A DNA stretch of 64,000 nt from Geitlerinema sp. PCC 9228 (GCF_001870905.1 NZ_LNDC01000177.1:29061-93060), one strand, 5' to 3'; counted from the first letter of the stretch, positions 25,185-35,280 are shown. The notes: generated from the sequence alone by a model not told the origin. Program-made: numbers and translations.

Positions 25185-25283
25185 TTGTTGCAATTTATAA
25201 AAACAACGATTATGCTATTAAGCAACCAGATAGTTTCTCGTGGTGACCGAAAGTTATTTATCATTTATTGGTATTAGGAGATA

Positions 25284-26264
25284 ATGAGTATTCCCTCCAA
25301 TTCTAACTATCAGAAACTTTTTGTTGTGGGTTGTCCCCGTTCTGGAACCACTTGGATAACCAAAATGCTCGGCAGCCATCCTCAAATTGTGAAATTACCA
25401 TCCGAATCTCACTTATATAAACTTGTATACGATCCTTTTACGTACTTAAAGAAATTAAAATTGTCCGTACGTCTAAAAAAAGCTTCTTGGATTTTCAAAC
25501 ATTTTGGTTTCAAACCTATACTTTTTGGATTTCATAGCAACGATATTTGGAATGGAATGCTTCGTACATATAAATTGTATCAAAATGCAAACCAAGTTGG
25601 TATACATATTTGTATAGATTATGAAGATTTTAAAGAAGAGATAGCTAAGCTTAAAGAAGCCTCTGAGGATGATTTGATTAAAGCTCAAAATCTAATTGCT
25701 CATATTCTCGATATGTACTTTCACCAGAAAGGAGGGAATTCCGAACAAATCTTATTAGAAAAGACTCCGATGCATATTCGCTATGCAAATAGCATCCTCG
25801 CTCATTTTCCAGAAGCCAAAGTATTAGAAGTTGTTAGGGACGTACGAGATGTTTGTACTTCTTGGAAAGCACGTTCTAAAACGCAATGTTGGGCACGCAA
25901 ATCTACAGAAGATGTAGTTCAAAGATGGCAGAAATGTATTCAGTGGGGCGATCGCATTCAAGCGGAACCGGAATTTTCCCATCGCATTCATAGAGTAAAA
26001 TATGAAAACTTGCGACAATCTCCTGTGCAGCAGCTCAAAGAAATCTTCGATTTTTTAGAAGTTGCTTACGACGAGGCACAAGTACATCATATTGTTGATA
26101 CATGGGATATTTCTAAAGAGAAAAATAAAGGAGAAGGGAAACACATTCGTCAGGGAAAAATTGGAGACTGGCAAAATAGTCTTTCTCAGGAAGAAATTGA
26201 TGTTTGCGAACAATTGGCTGCCCCCATGTTGGCTAAATTAGGATATCCTGTTTCATCAAGCTAG
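25284..26264 (+). CDS. Sulfotransferase family protein
   Basis: 326 residues with TTAGGAGAT before the ATG. The 5' PAPS-binding loop VGCPRSGTTWITKML is at residues ~13-27 and the 3'-phosphate site includes VVRDVRDVCTSW (~residues 187-198). The product would transfer sulfate from PAPS to a carbohydrate or other acceptor. The gene is more AT-rich than the genes before and after it. Single gene; acceptor unknown. Confidence 0.88.
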   Translation: MSIPSNSNYQKLFVVGCPRSGTTWITKMLGSHPQIVKLPSESHLYKLVYDPFTYLKKLKLSVRLKKASWIFKHFGFKPILFGFHSNDIWNGMLRTYKLYQNANQVGIHICIDYEDFKEEIAKLKEASEDDLIKAQNLIAHILDMYFHQKGGNSEQILLEKTPMHIRYANSILAHFPEAKVLEVVRDVRDVCTSWKARSKTQCWARKSTEDVVQRWQKCIQWGDRIQAEPEFSHRIHRVKYENLRQSPVQQLKEIFDFLEVAYDEAQVHHIVDTWDISKEKNKGEGKHIRQGKIGDWQNSLSQEEIDVCEQLAAPMLAKLGYPVSSS

Positions 26265-26302
26265 CTACTTGGATTGCAAAGCCACCTATCCCTCCTTTTC
26301 TT

Positions 26303-26929
26303 CTAGTTTTTAAAAACCTGACTGAGTTGTTGCTGCAAACGCCTGGCTTGGGGATGGTTTTCCTGGCAAGCCAAAGCGCGATCGCAATCGGTGGCGGCAG
26401 CTTGGGGATTTTCTAGCTTCAAATAAGCTTCTCCCCGGATAGCGTATGCCAACGCATGGTTTTCATCGAAACTCAAGGCTTGGGTACAGGAAGCGATCGC
26501 GCGGTTGAAATCTCCCATATCGAAAAACAAACAACCCAAAGCCACGTACGCATCAGCATACTCTGGAGCTAGGTTAACACTTTGGCAATAATCGCGATAC
26601 GCCGCACGCAAATCCCCAATTTCGTGTAGCATTTGACCGCGATGGAAGTAAAGGATGGCATGATTTGGATCGAGGGAAATGGCTTGGGTGAAACGCGCGA
26701 TCGCTTGACCGCGTTTTCCTGAAATTGCCTCAAATCTGGCAATCAATGCCGACTGGTGGCGGTTGCTGTCAGTTTTTCGATCGTTTTTAAGAGCTTGGAT
26801 AAACCCTTTCAAAGCCATTTGCGATCGCTTTGGGGAACGCCACCGCTGCTGTTTCTTGCTACCCCGTCGCCAAATTTGCCATGCTACCCAAAACAAAACC
26901 ATCACCACCAAAACAAGCAATTCTCTCAT
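26303..26929 (-). CDS. Membrane-anchored TPR protein
   Basis: 208 residues from ATG 26929, 32 bases after csx3; an in-frame start at 27037 would overlap csx3 and is less likely. An N-terminal membrane helix (LLVLVVMVLFWVAWQIW) is followed by basic residues and four TPR units (about residues 65-200, for example AIARFTQAISLDPNHAILY). Probably cotranscribed with csx3. A protein-interaction role is likely; the partner is unknown. Confidence 0.8.
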   Translation of the reverse strand: MRELLVLVVMVLFWVAWQIWRRGSKKQQRWRSPKRSQMALKGFIQALKNDRKTDSNRHQSALIARFEAISGKRGQAIARFTQAISLDPNHAILYFHRGQMLHEIGDLRAAYRDYCQSVNLAPEYADAYVALGCLFFDMGDFNRAIASCTQALSFDENHALAYAIRGEAYLKLENPQAAATDCDRALACQENHPQARRLQQQLSQVFKN

Positions 26930-26961
26930 CTCTGTTTTTTCTAGTTCCCAAAAAGCAGCTT

Positions 26962-27876
26962 TTACCGAACGATGGCTAAATTGCGAATCTTTTCTAACAA
27001 GATTTGGGGAACGGCTGTTGCTGCCGAACGAATCCAAGGACCGCAGGTAATTTCCAAATAAGATTCTTTGGTGGGATAAATGGTTTCTGTTTCGGAAAGG
27101 GTGCTATGGATAACAGCAATGGGAGAGAGATTGCCGCGATCGCGACAGAACTCGTGCCAGACATCTACCTGTTCGGGGTCGGAACTAATAATGATATAGT
27201 GAGAGCAAGACTCCAAAATTGGCTTTTTCTCCGGCTGTACCATGCCTCCCACATCAACAATAACCAGAGATTTTTGCCGTCGTAGCTGTAAAATCGCTTG
27301 TGCGTGGTAGGGAAAAAATTCTTCCGTCAGTTCGCCTTTGTGTTGCCGCTTGAAGGTTTCCCCGTCGGCTTCCTTGGGTAATTCCAAAATATAATTGCCT
27401 TCCCCATCCCAATTGGCGCGTTGCAAGTAAATATTGGGAATTTCTGGCAGCAAAGCTTGGAACAACGCATGGGAGAACACGCTTTTGCCGCTATCTGGCG
27501 GACCTACCACCATCACCGCCGCGCACAAGTTTTTACTGGTACTCGGCAACGCGATCGCTTCACCCACATTTACCAGACGGCTGTGGGTAGAAACCACAAT
27601 GGCAGCTTGCCTCCGAGGTTCGTAAAAAGCCACCCATGCGGTCGGATGGAGTTCGTGAACCAGATAGCCGTACAGCCAAATAGGCGCACGTCCGGATACT
27701 ACAATACCTATAGTTGTATCAATTTCTGGCGGCAGTTGCAAGTTTGTCAGCGCTTCTGGATAAATAACGCGATCGCGTTTTGTGAGTTCGATTTCCAGCA
27801 ATTGATAGGATAATCCTTGCGTGGTCTGCTGCCGGGAAACCGTGAGAGAGATACCGTCATGTTGGGATGTCGCCAT
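26962..27876 (-). CDS. csx3: Csx3 fused to a P-loop ATPase-like domain
   Basis: 304 residues from ATG 27876. Residues 1-105 fit Csx3: GLSYQLLEIEL, VIYPEALTNLQLPPEID, GIVVSGRAPIWLYGYLVHELHP and VAFYEPRRQAAIVVSTHS. Csx3 is a type III-associated ring nuclease that destroys cyclic tetra-adenylate. The usual catalytic-site Asp appears here as E86 (YEPR), with H77 and R88 kept. Residues ~118-300 form a P-loop domain with GPPDSGKS (125-132) and LVIVDVGG as a Walker B-like strand, a fusion known from cyanobacteria. It has its own dyad promoter matching that of cas10. Confidence 0.85.
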   Translation of the reverse strand: MATSQHDGISLTVSRQQTTQGLSYQLLEIELTKRDRVIYPEALTNLQLPPEIDTTIGIVVSGRAPIWLYGYLVHELHPTAWVAFYEPRRQAAIVVSTHSRLVNVGEAIALPSTSKNLCAAVMVVGPPDSGKSVFSHALFQALLPEIPNIYLQRANWDGEGNYILELPKEADGETFKRQHKGELTEEFFPYHAQAILQLRRQKSLVIVDVGGMVQPEKKPILESCSHYIIISSDPEQVDVWHEFCRDRGNLSPIAVIHSTLSETETIYPTKESYLEITCGPWIRSAATAVPQILLEKIRNLAIVR

Positions 27877-27910
27877 AATCGTTTGCTTCCAATGCACAAC
27901 TATACTCTCT

Positions 27911-27942
27911 ATTATAAAGAAGCTTTGAACTGGGGTCTTCAA
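27911..27942 (-). promoter_or_regulatory. Putative regulated promoter of csx3, site 5
   Basis: On the minus strand: TTGAAGACCCCAGTTCAA (27942-27925), 8 bases, then TATAAT (27916-27911). Spacing and sequence match site 3 upstream of cas10. csx3 starts 35 bases after the -10. Confidence 0.78.
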
Positions 27943-28019
27943 CTACCCGGAAATTGCTCCTACCTGCAGCAGCAGGGAAATCTGCCTGCCGACATCCCAG
28001 AAAAAGGAACCGCCAATGA

Positions 28020-30305
28020 TTACAAAAATTCCTCAATTTGACAGCGAAATACTTCTGCTTCTTTTAAATATTGCTCTGTCTCTTGCAATAAAAACTCCAA
28101 GTTTTGTTCGATCGTTTCTAGTTCCTCTTTCGATTTACTTTTAGAATAAATGGAATTTTCTAGAGAATCTATGTAGGATTGGAGAACACCATTTACTTTA
28201 TCGGCATACTCTTGAAAACTGTTGGGTAAAGTTTCATCGACGTAATAACTCATCCGGTCGAATAGACTGTTTATTGCATTTTCGATATTTTCTCGAAAAC
28301 TATTGATATTTTTTAACTTCAACGTATAAACTTTATCTACCTTGGGGATTTCAAAAAGGTATTGAAAAGGAGATGAAAATAAATTATGTAAAAATCCCCA
28401 TATGGAAATTCGTGGCTCTAGATTTTCTACCAACGATGGCGAATCCTCAAAAATCGATCCAAGGTACAATTCTGGCGGCTGCCAATATAGGTTGACCCCT
28501 AAATAAAAATGAATAGATGCTTGCGCTTCTTGAATTTTAGCAGAAATTGCTTGTAGCTGAGGATGGATATACCGATCTAGATTGTACTGCAAATTATTAT
28601 CAAATTCCTGGACAATCGTTTGCAAAACTTCTTCCTGATAGCTTTGCAAGCAACGTTCGGCTCTCGCTGCTTCTATTTCTGCTGCTTGTTTGCTGGAGAA
28701 GTAGTGTGTATCCAGTTGAACATTTGACGTTAGCAGATATTGCTTAATCTCTTGCTTTAAAATATCTCCTTGATATCTATAAACAAGTTCTTCCCGTATA
28801 CATTCTAGTTGTTGGCGAACGCTCTGAAGCTTTTGACTTTTTAATTCCTCTAAAATATCGCGACTAGCCTGGGAAAGTTCTTGATTGCTTTGGAGGTCGT
28901 AAAGTGTCTTTTTTACTTGTTCTACATTTGATTTTTGCGTACTGAGTTTTAAATTACAAAAGTCGCTAATTTCTTGCAAACGATTGCGAACGAGGTTGTT
29001 TGCTGAATTCATGGATTTGGGAGCTGCCTTAGCAATTAAAACATCAACTACTCCTTTTAAAAAAGGTTGAAACCCAGATTTAGACCATAATTTTTTCGCT
29101 TTTTTATAAAGGAAATTAGGTGTGGCTTCTTCTAAGTCTTCTTCCCAATCAATTCCCAACACTTCCTGCGCTAAAGAACGCACAATAGACTGGTTCATTT
29201 CGCTTAAACTGGTTCCCGAATCGTGTTTTTGATATTCCTGGAGAAAATTAATGGCGCAGAAAGCTTGCCTTGCTGAAATTTCAAAAAAACACTGTATGTT
29301 TCCCGACATTGGCACACCAAATTCGCTTTCAACGAGTTCTTGAATGCGTTCCGAAGTCATGGGATCTCCCTCTTTTCGTTGGTCGATTTTATTAACCAAG
29401 ATGTATAAATTATTCTTGCCGATATACTCGCTAATTTGGCGAACTTCTTGTTTTATTTTTTCGGCGGCTTCGGTTTTTAAACTCGTAAAATCCAGGACAA
29501 CCAAAACAGCCAAACTGCGACGCAATTGCCACGTAACAATTTCGTATAAATTAATCTCTGTTTTTTCTTCCATCGCTTCGTTGGGTCCTGGGGTATCTAC
29601 TAAAACCAATTTACCGAGATAGCGATTTGTATTTTCTTGATTGCCGTTGCTTTCTACAGGTACAAAAGGAGCCTCAATACGGGGGATTTTTGATAGTCTA
29701 CTCAGGGGATTAAAACGAGGTACAATCCAGTTGCACAAGCGGATTAAGTCGTTAATATCGGTTAAGATTTGACGAATTTTTTGACGTCCTTTGGTTTCTT
29801 TGGCAAAAGCGATTTGGTTGGGCTTCTGAATTCGTTGCAGGAGATTTTGTAAGTGGGGAAAATCGGAAATCCTGTGTTCGGCTTCTTTTTGACCAATGGT
29901 TTGAATTTTTCGATTCAGTTGCTTGATGGTTTCTTCAAAAATAGAAATGAATTCTGGGTCTAGAATTAGTTGGGGTTCTGCTAAATTACCGTCAAATACA
30001 ATTTCTGTGGGAATGGTGGTCATGGCAGCGGCGCGATTGGGAAGCAAATCTTGACCGGCGATCGCGTTGAGAATGGTTGACTTCCCAGCTTTCATCGGCG
30101 CTACAATTGAGGTGGTAAGCTCTAAATTCTCTACTTGTTCGGTAGCCTTGCGAATATCTCGTTGAAAAACCTGATATTCTGCTTGGTTTTGCGGAATTCG
30201 AGTACCGGCATTTTCAATCACGCCACCCACCCGATTGAGCCACTCTGAAAGATTTTGATGTAGCTTTTGAATATCTGTAGCCGCATTACCATTATTGACA
30301 GTCAT
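28020..30305 (-). CDS. Dynamin-like large GTPase
   Basis: 761 residues from ATG 30305, with GGAG 9 bases upstream. The GTPase domain shows the P-loop APMKAGKST (residues ~69-77), a switch II DTPGPNE (~238) and the base-specific NKID (~310). It is followed by long helical coiled-coil stretches and a hydrophobic patch (FLHNLFSSPFQYLFEIP) that could touch membranes. Bacterial dynamin-like proteins remodel membranes, and some limit phage release. It lies upstream of csx3 on the same strand, but csx3 has its own promoter in between, so co-regulation is uncertain. Confidence 0.85.
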   Translation of the reverse strand: MTVNNGNAATDIQKLHQNLSEWLNRVGGVIENAGTRIPQNQAEYQVFQRDIRKATEQVENLELTTSIVAPMKAGKSTILNAIAGQDLLPNRAAAMTTIPTEIVFDGNLAEPQLILDPEFISIFEETIKQLNRKIQTIGQKEAEHRISDFPHLQNLLQRIQKPNQIAFAKETKGRQKIRQILTDINDLIRLCNWIVPRFNPLSRLSKIPRIEAPFVPVESNGNQENTNRYLGKLVLVDTPGPNEAMEEKTEINLYEIVTWQLRRSLAVLVVLDFTSLKTEAAEKIKQEVRQISEYIGKNNLYILVNKIDQRKEGDPMTSERIQELVESEFGVPMSGNIQCFFEISARQAFCAINFLQEYQKHDSGTSLSEMNQSIVRSLAQEVLGIDWEEDLEEATPNFLYKKAKKLWSKSGFQPFLKGVVDVLIAKAAPKSMNSANNLVRNRLQEISDFCNLKLSTQKSNVEQVKKTLYDLQSNQELSQASRDILEELKSQKLQSVRQQLECIREELVYRYQGDILKQEIKQYLLTSNVQLDTHYFSSKQAAEIEAARAERCLQSYQEEVLQTIVQEFDNNLQYNLDRYIHPQLQAISAKIQEAQASIHFYLGVNLYWQPPELYLGSIFEDSPSLVENLEPRISIWGFLHNLFSSPFQYLFEIPKVDKVYTLKLKNINSFRENIENAINSLFDRMSYYVDETLPNSFQEYADKVNGVLQSYIDSLENSIYSKSKSKEELETIEQNLEFLLQETEQYLKEAEVFRCQIEEFL

Positions 30306-30812
30306 TCCCAATCGCTCCTTGCCAACAAAGTTGATTCAAAAGATAGCCATACCCGGATTTTCCTGCGGTTGTATGACCACGGGCAGCCAAAACCCAGGAA
30401 GTCATTGGATAATTTTGTCTATTCTAGCCTATTTGTTCCCGAATGCAAGTGGTAAAGCTAGCTTAAATTACTAAGAAATGTGAATTTAACCGGATAGCCA
30501 ACCACTATAACCGCGATCGCTATTTTTTATAGATCGTTTTAAATCAGAGATAGATCGTTTTAGGCGATCGCTCGTTTGTTTTTCTATTAAAATTGTAATA
30601 TTTTTTCATCCAACAAAACAACAAAACGATGAAAGAGGTTGTCCAAGTATAACGACAGAATTTTTTGAGTGGTCTTTCCATCGATACTTATTTGCCCCCG
30701 TCTAGGAAGGAAAAGTGCGATCGCGCCGTTGTTGTCTCTTTTAGAAATGTCAGCGATCGCCTTCATTGGCTACCATAGAACAATGGAGATTGATAGATTG
30801 GGAAATCTTGCC
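30306..30812. other. Gene-free stretch between divergent genes
   Basis: The dynamin-like gene and the TPR gene diverge from here. A short direct repeat (AGATCGTTTTA at about 30531 and 30552) and two HIP1 sites are visible. No gene or clear promoter was found. Confidence 0.4.
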
Positions 30813-31778
30813 ATGAAAAAACGTATTTCTACACTACCTTACCAGAAATTGCAACCTTCCCAGTTAAAACGGCTTCGATGGTGGGGATTCTGCTTGAGTG
30901 TAGTGGGTTTGCTAGGAACCTGTTCTGTAGTAAGTGCAGCAAAAATACCAGCCAATTTACAAACACCCAACATTCCTTCAGAAGATTTTCAATCGGCACA
31001 AGACTATTACAATCGCGGCAAGGAATTGTACAAACAGAGAGACTATCGCCAGGCTGTAGAAGCATTGACCAGAGCCATTGAGTTAGATTTCAAAAATGTG
31101 AATGTATATTTATATCGGGGACATGCCTACGATAACCTCAGAGAATATCAGAAAGCAATTGCTGACTACGATCGCGCCATCGAACTCAAACCTGATTATG
31201 CCGCTGCTTACTACAATCGGGGAAATGCCTACTACGATCTGGAACAATATCAGAAAGCAATTGCCGACTACGATAGCGCCATCGAACTCAATCCCGATTA
31301 TTCTGTTGCTTACAACAATCAAGGAAGTGCCTATCAGCAATTAGGAAAGTACCAGAAAGCCATTTCTAGCTATACTCGTGCTATTGAAATCGATAATGAC
31401 TGGGGGAGTATCGGTCTGGAAACTGCTTACAACAACCGGGGACTAGCTTATAGAAATCTAGGACAATACCAAGAAGCCATTTCTAACTACCATCACGCTA
31501 TCGAACTCAACCCCGATTTTGCTACTTTTTACAACAACTTAGGAAGTGCCTATCAAAAGCTAGAACAATATCAAAAAGCCATTTCCAACTACAATCGTGC
31601 CATTCGTATCGATCCAGATCGCGCATTTTTTTACTACAACCGTGCTTTCGTTTATGAAACTCGTGGCAAAATAGACGAAGCACGTACAAATTTCGAACGA
31701 GCTGCTGAGTTGTTCCAACAAAAGGGCAACCAACAAGGCTATCGCGATGCCATGGAACAATTAGAAAAATTGCGTTGA
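30813..31778 (+). CDS. Exported TPR-repeat protein
   Basis: 321 residues from ATG 30813. The N-terminus is a signal-like segment (LRWWGFCLSVVGLLGTCSVVSA) and a likely cut near residue 44. About seven TPR units follow, highly alike (YQKAIADYDRAIELKPDYAAA type), pointing to recent internal duplication. Upstream in-frame ATGs exist at 30669 and 30783, but only this start gives a signal peptide close to the N-terminus. Probably a periplasmic or outer-membrane-associated scaffold. Confidence 0.8.
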   Translation: MKKRISTLPYQKLQPSQLKRLRWWGFCLSVVGLLGTCSVVSAAKIPANLQTPNIPSEDFQSAQDYYNRGKELYKQRDYRQAVEALTRAIELDFKNVNVYLYRGHAYDNLREYQKAIADYDRAIELKPDYAAAYYNRGNAYYDLEQYQKAIADYDSAIELNPDYSVAYNNQGSAYQQLGKYQKAISSYTRAIEIDNDWGSIGLETAYNNRGLAYRNLGQYQEAISNYHHAIELNPDFATFYNNLGSAYQKLEQYQKAISNYNRAIRIDPDRAFFYYNRAFVYETRGKIDEARTNFERAAELFQQKGNQQGYRDAMEQLEKLR

Positions 31779-31940
31779 TAGCTTTTTGACCAGCTACATG
31801 TTGTTCTTAAAGAGATAAAAACAGTTCTCTTTCTCTTTATCTCAGGAAACAGGAGCATCAACCCAAAACTGGTTATACAAGAAAAGACGCTTGCTATGTT
31901 ATGGTCCGATTGGAATTAGAACTTTCCATAATTTACAACA

Positions 31941-32960
31941 ATGGCGAACACCTATAGCAGAGTTCGTTGGCTTATGAAATGGTATTTGTGTTTTCCGATT
32001 CTCTCTACGGTTTTCCTAGGATTGTCTCCTATAGCTCAGAGTGCAGAACTCATCAAAGGTCCGACCAACGCTCGGTTTACGGTAGAAAGCTTACCCAATG
32101 GAAATTATCGTCTATGTAGCGATCGCCCTCCATCCGATATTCAACGGGTTTCCGGCGTATGTTTTCGCTTTCGGAAACAAGGGGAAGACATTGTGGGTGA
32201 GTATTACTATCCTTACAAAGGTTCCAGAACCTGCATCACAGGTGAGGTGAATAACAATACAGTAACTGGGCAAAGTGTAGAAACAATTCCTGGAAATGCC
32301 GATATGCCCTCCGATTTGCCCCGCCAAGATACAATGGAAAATTGGGGGCAAGATGGGTTTTTGCAAGTAGGTCGCGCTCAACTCGAGACCGAAGGTAGCA
32401 TCAATGCCATACGCTATCGCAGTACTCTCCTCCACCTCAAAGATTTTTATCAGTTTAATCTTGGTCAAGGTAAGCCACCTCAAAATTGCACCACCGACAC
32501 CCAAGAAATGGCGAACCTACCCACAGCCAATGAAATAGAGTACCAACTATATACAAATCCACGCTTTTACTATCGCGTCAAGTATCCAGCCAATATTTTG
32601 ACCCCACAACCGCCACCTGCAAATGGAGATGGTAGAGAATTTCAGTCAACTGACGGACAAATTATCATGCGGGTATATGGCAGCCACAATGCTTTGTCCG
32701 AATCATTAAACGAACGCTACCAGCAAGTTCTACAACAAGATTCTTCTGGTTCGAATCGGGAAGTTATGTATCGAAGCATCAACGATAATTTCTTTGTCGT
32801 GTCTGGTTATCGAGGAAATATGGTCTTTTATCGCAAGACAATTTTCGATAACAATATGTTTAAAACGTTAGAATTGAGTTACCATCGCTCTTTTCAACCA
32901 GAATTTGACGCTGTTGTAGGGGAAATTGCTAATTCTTTTAAAAGTGCCAACCCCAATTAA
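31941..32960 (+). CDS. Exported hypothetical protein
   Basis: 339 residues with a signal peptide (CFPILSTVFLGLSPIAQSA, cut near residue 35). The N-terminal half is strand-rich (NGNYRLCSDRPPS, GVCFRFRKQGEDIVGEYYYP) with several Cys that may form disulfides. The C-terminal half (from about residue 205) resembles a separate domain (FYYRVKYPANIL ... GREFQSTDGQIIMRVYG). Similar proteins occur in many cyanobacteria; the function is unknown. Confidence 0.7.
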   Translation: MANTYSRVRWLMKWYLCFPILSTVFLGLSPIAQSAELIKGPTNARFTVESLPNGNYRLCSDRPPSDIQRVSGVCFRFRKQGEDIVGEYYYPYKGSRTCITGEVNNNTVTGQSVETIPGNADMPSDLPRQDTMENWGQDGFLQVGRAQLETEGSINAIRYRSTLLHLKDFYQFNLGQGKPPQNCTTDTQEMANLPTANEIEYQLYTNPRFYYRVKYPANILTPQPPPANGDGREFQSTDGQIIMRVYGSHNALSESLNERYQQVLQQDSSGSNREVMYRSINDNFFVVSGYRGNMVFYRKTIFDNNMFKTLELSYHRSFQPEFDAVVGEIANSFKSANPN

Positions 32961-32963
32961 GTA

Positions 32964-33103
32964 ATATGAAATCCGGCTATAGACTTATGGGGAAGAACCC
33001 CCTGTAGTCCCCATTGCTAAGGGGGACGGCGACCCTTCGGCAAGCTCAGGGATTGCAGCCGGGGGTCTGAGAGCGATTCAATCTATTCAAGTGGATTTCA
33101 TAT
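32964..33103. repeat. MITE-like element with terminal inverted repeats
   Basis: 140 bp bounded by ATATGAAATCC (32964-32974) and its exact complement GGATTTCATAT (33093-33103). The interior contains an inverted copy of the C/G-rich repeat seen at 19366. No coding capacity. Confidence 0.6.
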
Positions 33104-33291
33104 AAAAATTGTCGCCATTTCAACTACAAATACGAAACAGAGACTTGTTTGTAGCAAACAATTACCATCAATTTAAGGGGGAGAATAGAAATTTCTAATC
33201 ACCCCCTATCAATTTTCGTGATTCTAAGGGAAAGTGGGTTAGAGTGAAAGAAAATTATTCTTTGTCTCTCCCCGCAAAATCAAGTTCCATC

Positions 33292-35280
33292 CTAGTAAAT
33301 ATAAAGAGCTTCTGATGTAGAAACAACCAAAGAGGTACCATCAGCACTAAAGATAGCATCTCGAATGTGGTCTTTACCGCCTGGTTCTTGAAAATCAGCT
33401 AACTCGTAAATGGAACGACGCCAGAAATCAATGAGTTCCTCACCGACCACGTAGCTACCGCCAAAAACTTTTTGCGCTTCAAAACTAAGGGCATACATGC
33501 TTAAAGTGCGATCGAAGGGACCACCAAATGTATGGTGCAACTCTCCCGTACGAACATCCCAAAGTCTGATGCCGTGGGTCCGACCGAAATCCACCATGAC
33601 CAACAACATCTCACTATCAGCACGAAAATCTAGAAAAGAGCGAACTTTATACGCATCTGTGAGTACCCACTCTTGTTTTCCTGTTTCTACATTCCACAGT
33701 TGAACCTTGTTATCGCTGGTAACCGCCGCTAGCAGGGTACTATTGGGGGCAAAAACCATTTTTCTGATGGGGTGATGGGATGTTTGCAAACTCCGAACCA
33801 GATTGCCAGTTTCTACATCCCACAGTTGAATGGCTTGGGGATTGCTATTTTTTTCGGAACTGCTAACACTGGTAGCCAAAAACTCGCCATTTGGACTGTA
33901 AGTGAGGTTGATATGAAGTTCTGTGTTGTCGTTTGCATCGTTATGGGGAAGTTCCAGTGGAGAAAGCGATCGCAAATTTTCTCCCGTTTGCGCATCCCAA
34001 ATTTGTACTGCCAGCGATGGTTGGTTCTGGGAACGGGTTAAAGTGGCTATGGTGTTTCCATTGGGAGAGACCGCTGCGGTTAGAATTTCCGTGTTTTCAC
34101 TAACAGCAATTGTTCGTTGTTCCTCGCCGGTTTCCGTATCCCACAGTCGCACTTGTTGGCCTTGCTGGAAATAGGTGGCAAGGGTTCGACCGTCGTTGCT
34201 TAAAGCCAGGGTAGCATCTTGTACATCTAAGCGGTGGCGTAACGGTGCATCTTCCCAGGATTTCGCTGGTGCTGAGGGTTCGGGAGGTACTTGGAAAACA
34301 TAGCGAAGCTGTATCTCCTCTATCTCACCAGGTTTTCTCCTTGCCTGGCAAACTGAGGCAGCCACCTCGGCACGAGTTGCCGGTTCGTTTGGCAGAAATG
34401 GATCGCCAGGGGGAAGAACGACCAGTTGTTTCTGCAAGGCGGCTGCAATCTTCCCAGTAGCGTAATTGGGAATAGCATCTGTATGGCCATCGGGTAACGC
34501 ATCCGTGAGAGTACGGAGGAAGCGATCGCTACCGTTGGGAATTTCTAGTCCCAAACCACTGGCGATCGCAACCAATACTTGTACCCGTGGAATCTGGAGA
34601 TTGGGTCGAAAGGAATTTCTCGGATATCCGCTGAGAAAACCAGTGCGATTGGCTTCGCGAATGGCATCTGCAGCCCAATAATTAGCAGAAACATCTCGAA
34701 ACGGCGTTGCTTCCCGCACTGTTGCTGCATCGGGGAAAGCACTGCGAACAATAGCCGCAAACTCAGCACGGGTTACCGGTCGTTGGGGTCGAAACGTACC
34801 ATCAGGATAACCACTGAAAATATTTTGTTGCCCCAATTTCCAAAAACAGTGTTTCCATGGATGATCTACCGTATCGGACCAAAGCCACGCAGGTAATTGC
34901 GTTTGCTTGAGGTTGCTATTGTGAAATTTTGTGTGTCTGTTAAAACGAATATTTTGCAGTTGTGCCAAGCGAAGATTGCTAGAAACCAAATTCGTGCCTC
35001 GTAAATCTGCATCTCGCAAATTGGCACCTTGTAAATTGGCTTCATTGAGGATGGCTCCTCGTAGGTTGGCACCTTGAAGATTGGCACCTACCAGGGTAGC
35101 ACCTCCCAGTCGAGCTTTCCGTAAATTGGCTCCTTGCAAATCTGCTTGTCGTAGGTCGCATCGTTCGCATTCGTTGGTTTCTAGCAGTTGCTTGACGTGG
35201 TCGGGGTTGGCAGCGTTGACCGTTGGGGATACCACGCAAAGTAGCGAGCATACAGACGTAGCGATCGCTGTAAGTCTCAC
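33292..35280 (-). CDS. Exported pentapeptide-repeat / SLH / WD40 protein
   Basis: 662 residues with a signal peptide (cut near residue 23). In order: pentapeptide repeats (~40-125, ADLQGANLRKARLGGATL type), three SLH modules (~145-320, each with a GYPDGTFRPQRPVTRAEFA-like core), and a WD40-like beta-propeller (~350-660, LWDTETGEEQRTI, IQLWDVETGNLVRSL). SLH modules hold cyanobacterial proteins in the cell envelope, so this is probably an envelope protein with two protein-interaction surfaces. The combination is uncommon. Confidence 0.85.
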   Translation of the reverse strand: MRLTAIATSVCSLLCVVSPTVNAANPDHVKQLLETNECERCDLRQADLQGANLRKARLGGATLVGANLQGANLRGAILNEANLQGANLRDADLRGTNLVSSNLRLAQLQNIRFNRHTKFHNSNLKQTQLPAWLWSDTVDHPWKHCFWKLGQQNIFSGYPDGTFRPQRPVTRAEFAAIVRSAFPDAATVREATPFRDVSANYWAADAIREANRTGFLSGYPRNSFRPNLQIPRVQVLVAIASGLGLEIPNGSDRFLRTLTDALPDGHTDAIPNYATGKIAAALQKQLVVLPPGDPFLPNEPATRAEVAASVCQARRKPGEIEEIQLRYVFQVPPEPSAPAKSWEDAPLRHRLDVQDATLALSNDGRTLATYFQQGQQVRLWDTETGEEQRTIAVSENTEILTAAVSPNGNTIATLTRSQNQPSLAVQIWDAQTGENLRSLSPLELPHNDANDNTELHINLTYSPNGEFLATSVSSSEKNSNPQAIQLWDVETGNLVRSLQTSHHPIRKMVFAPNSTLLAAVTSDNKVQLWNVETGKQEWVLTDAYKVRSFLDFRADSEMLLVMVDFGRTHGIRLWDVRTGELHHTFGGPFDRTLSMYALSFEAQKVFGGSYVVGEELIDFWRRSIYELADFQEPGGKDHIRDAIFSADGTSLVVSTSEALYIY

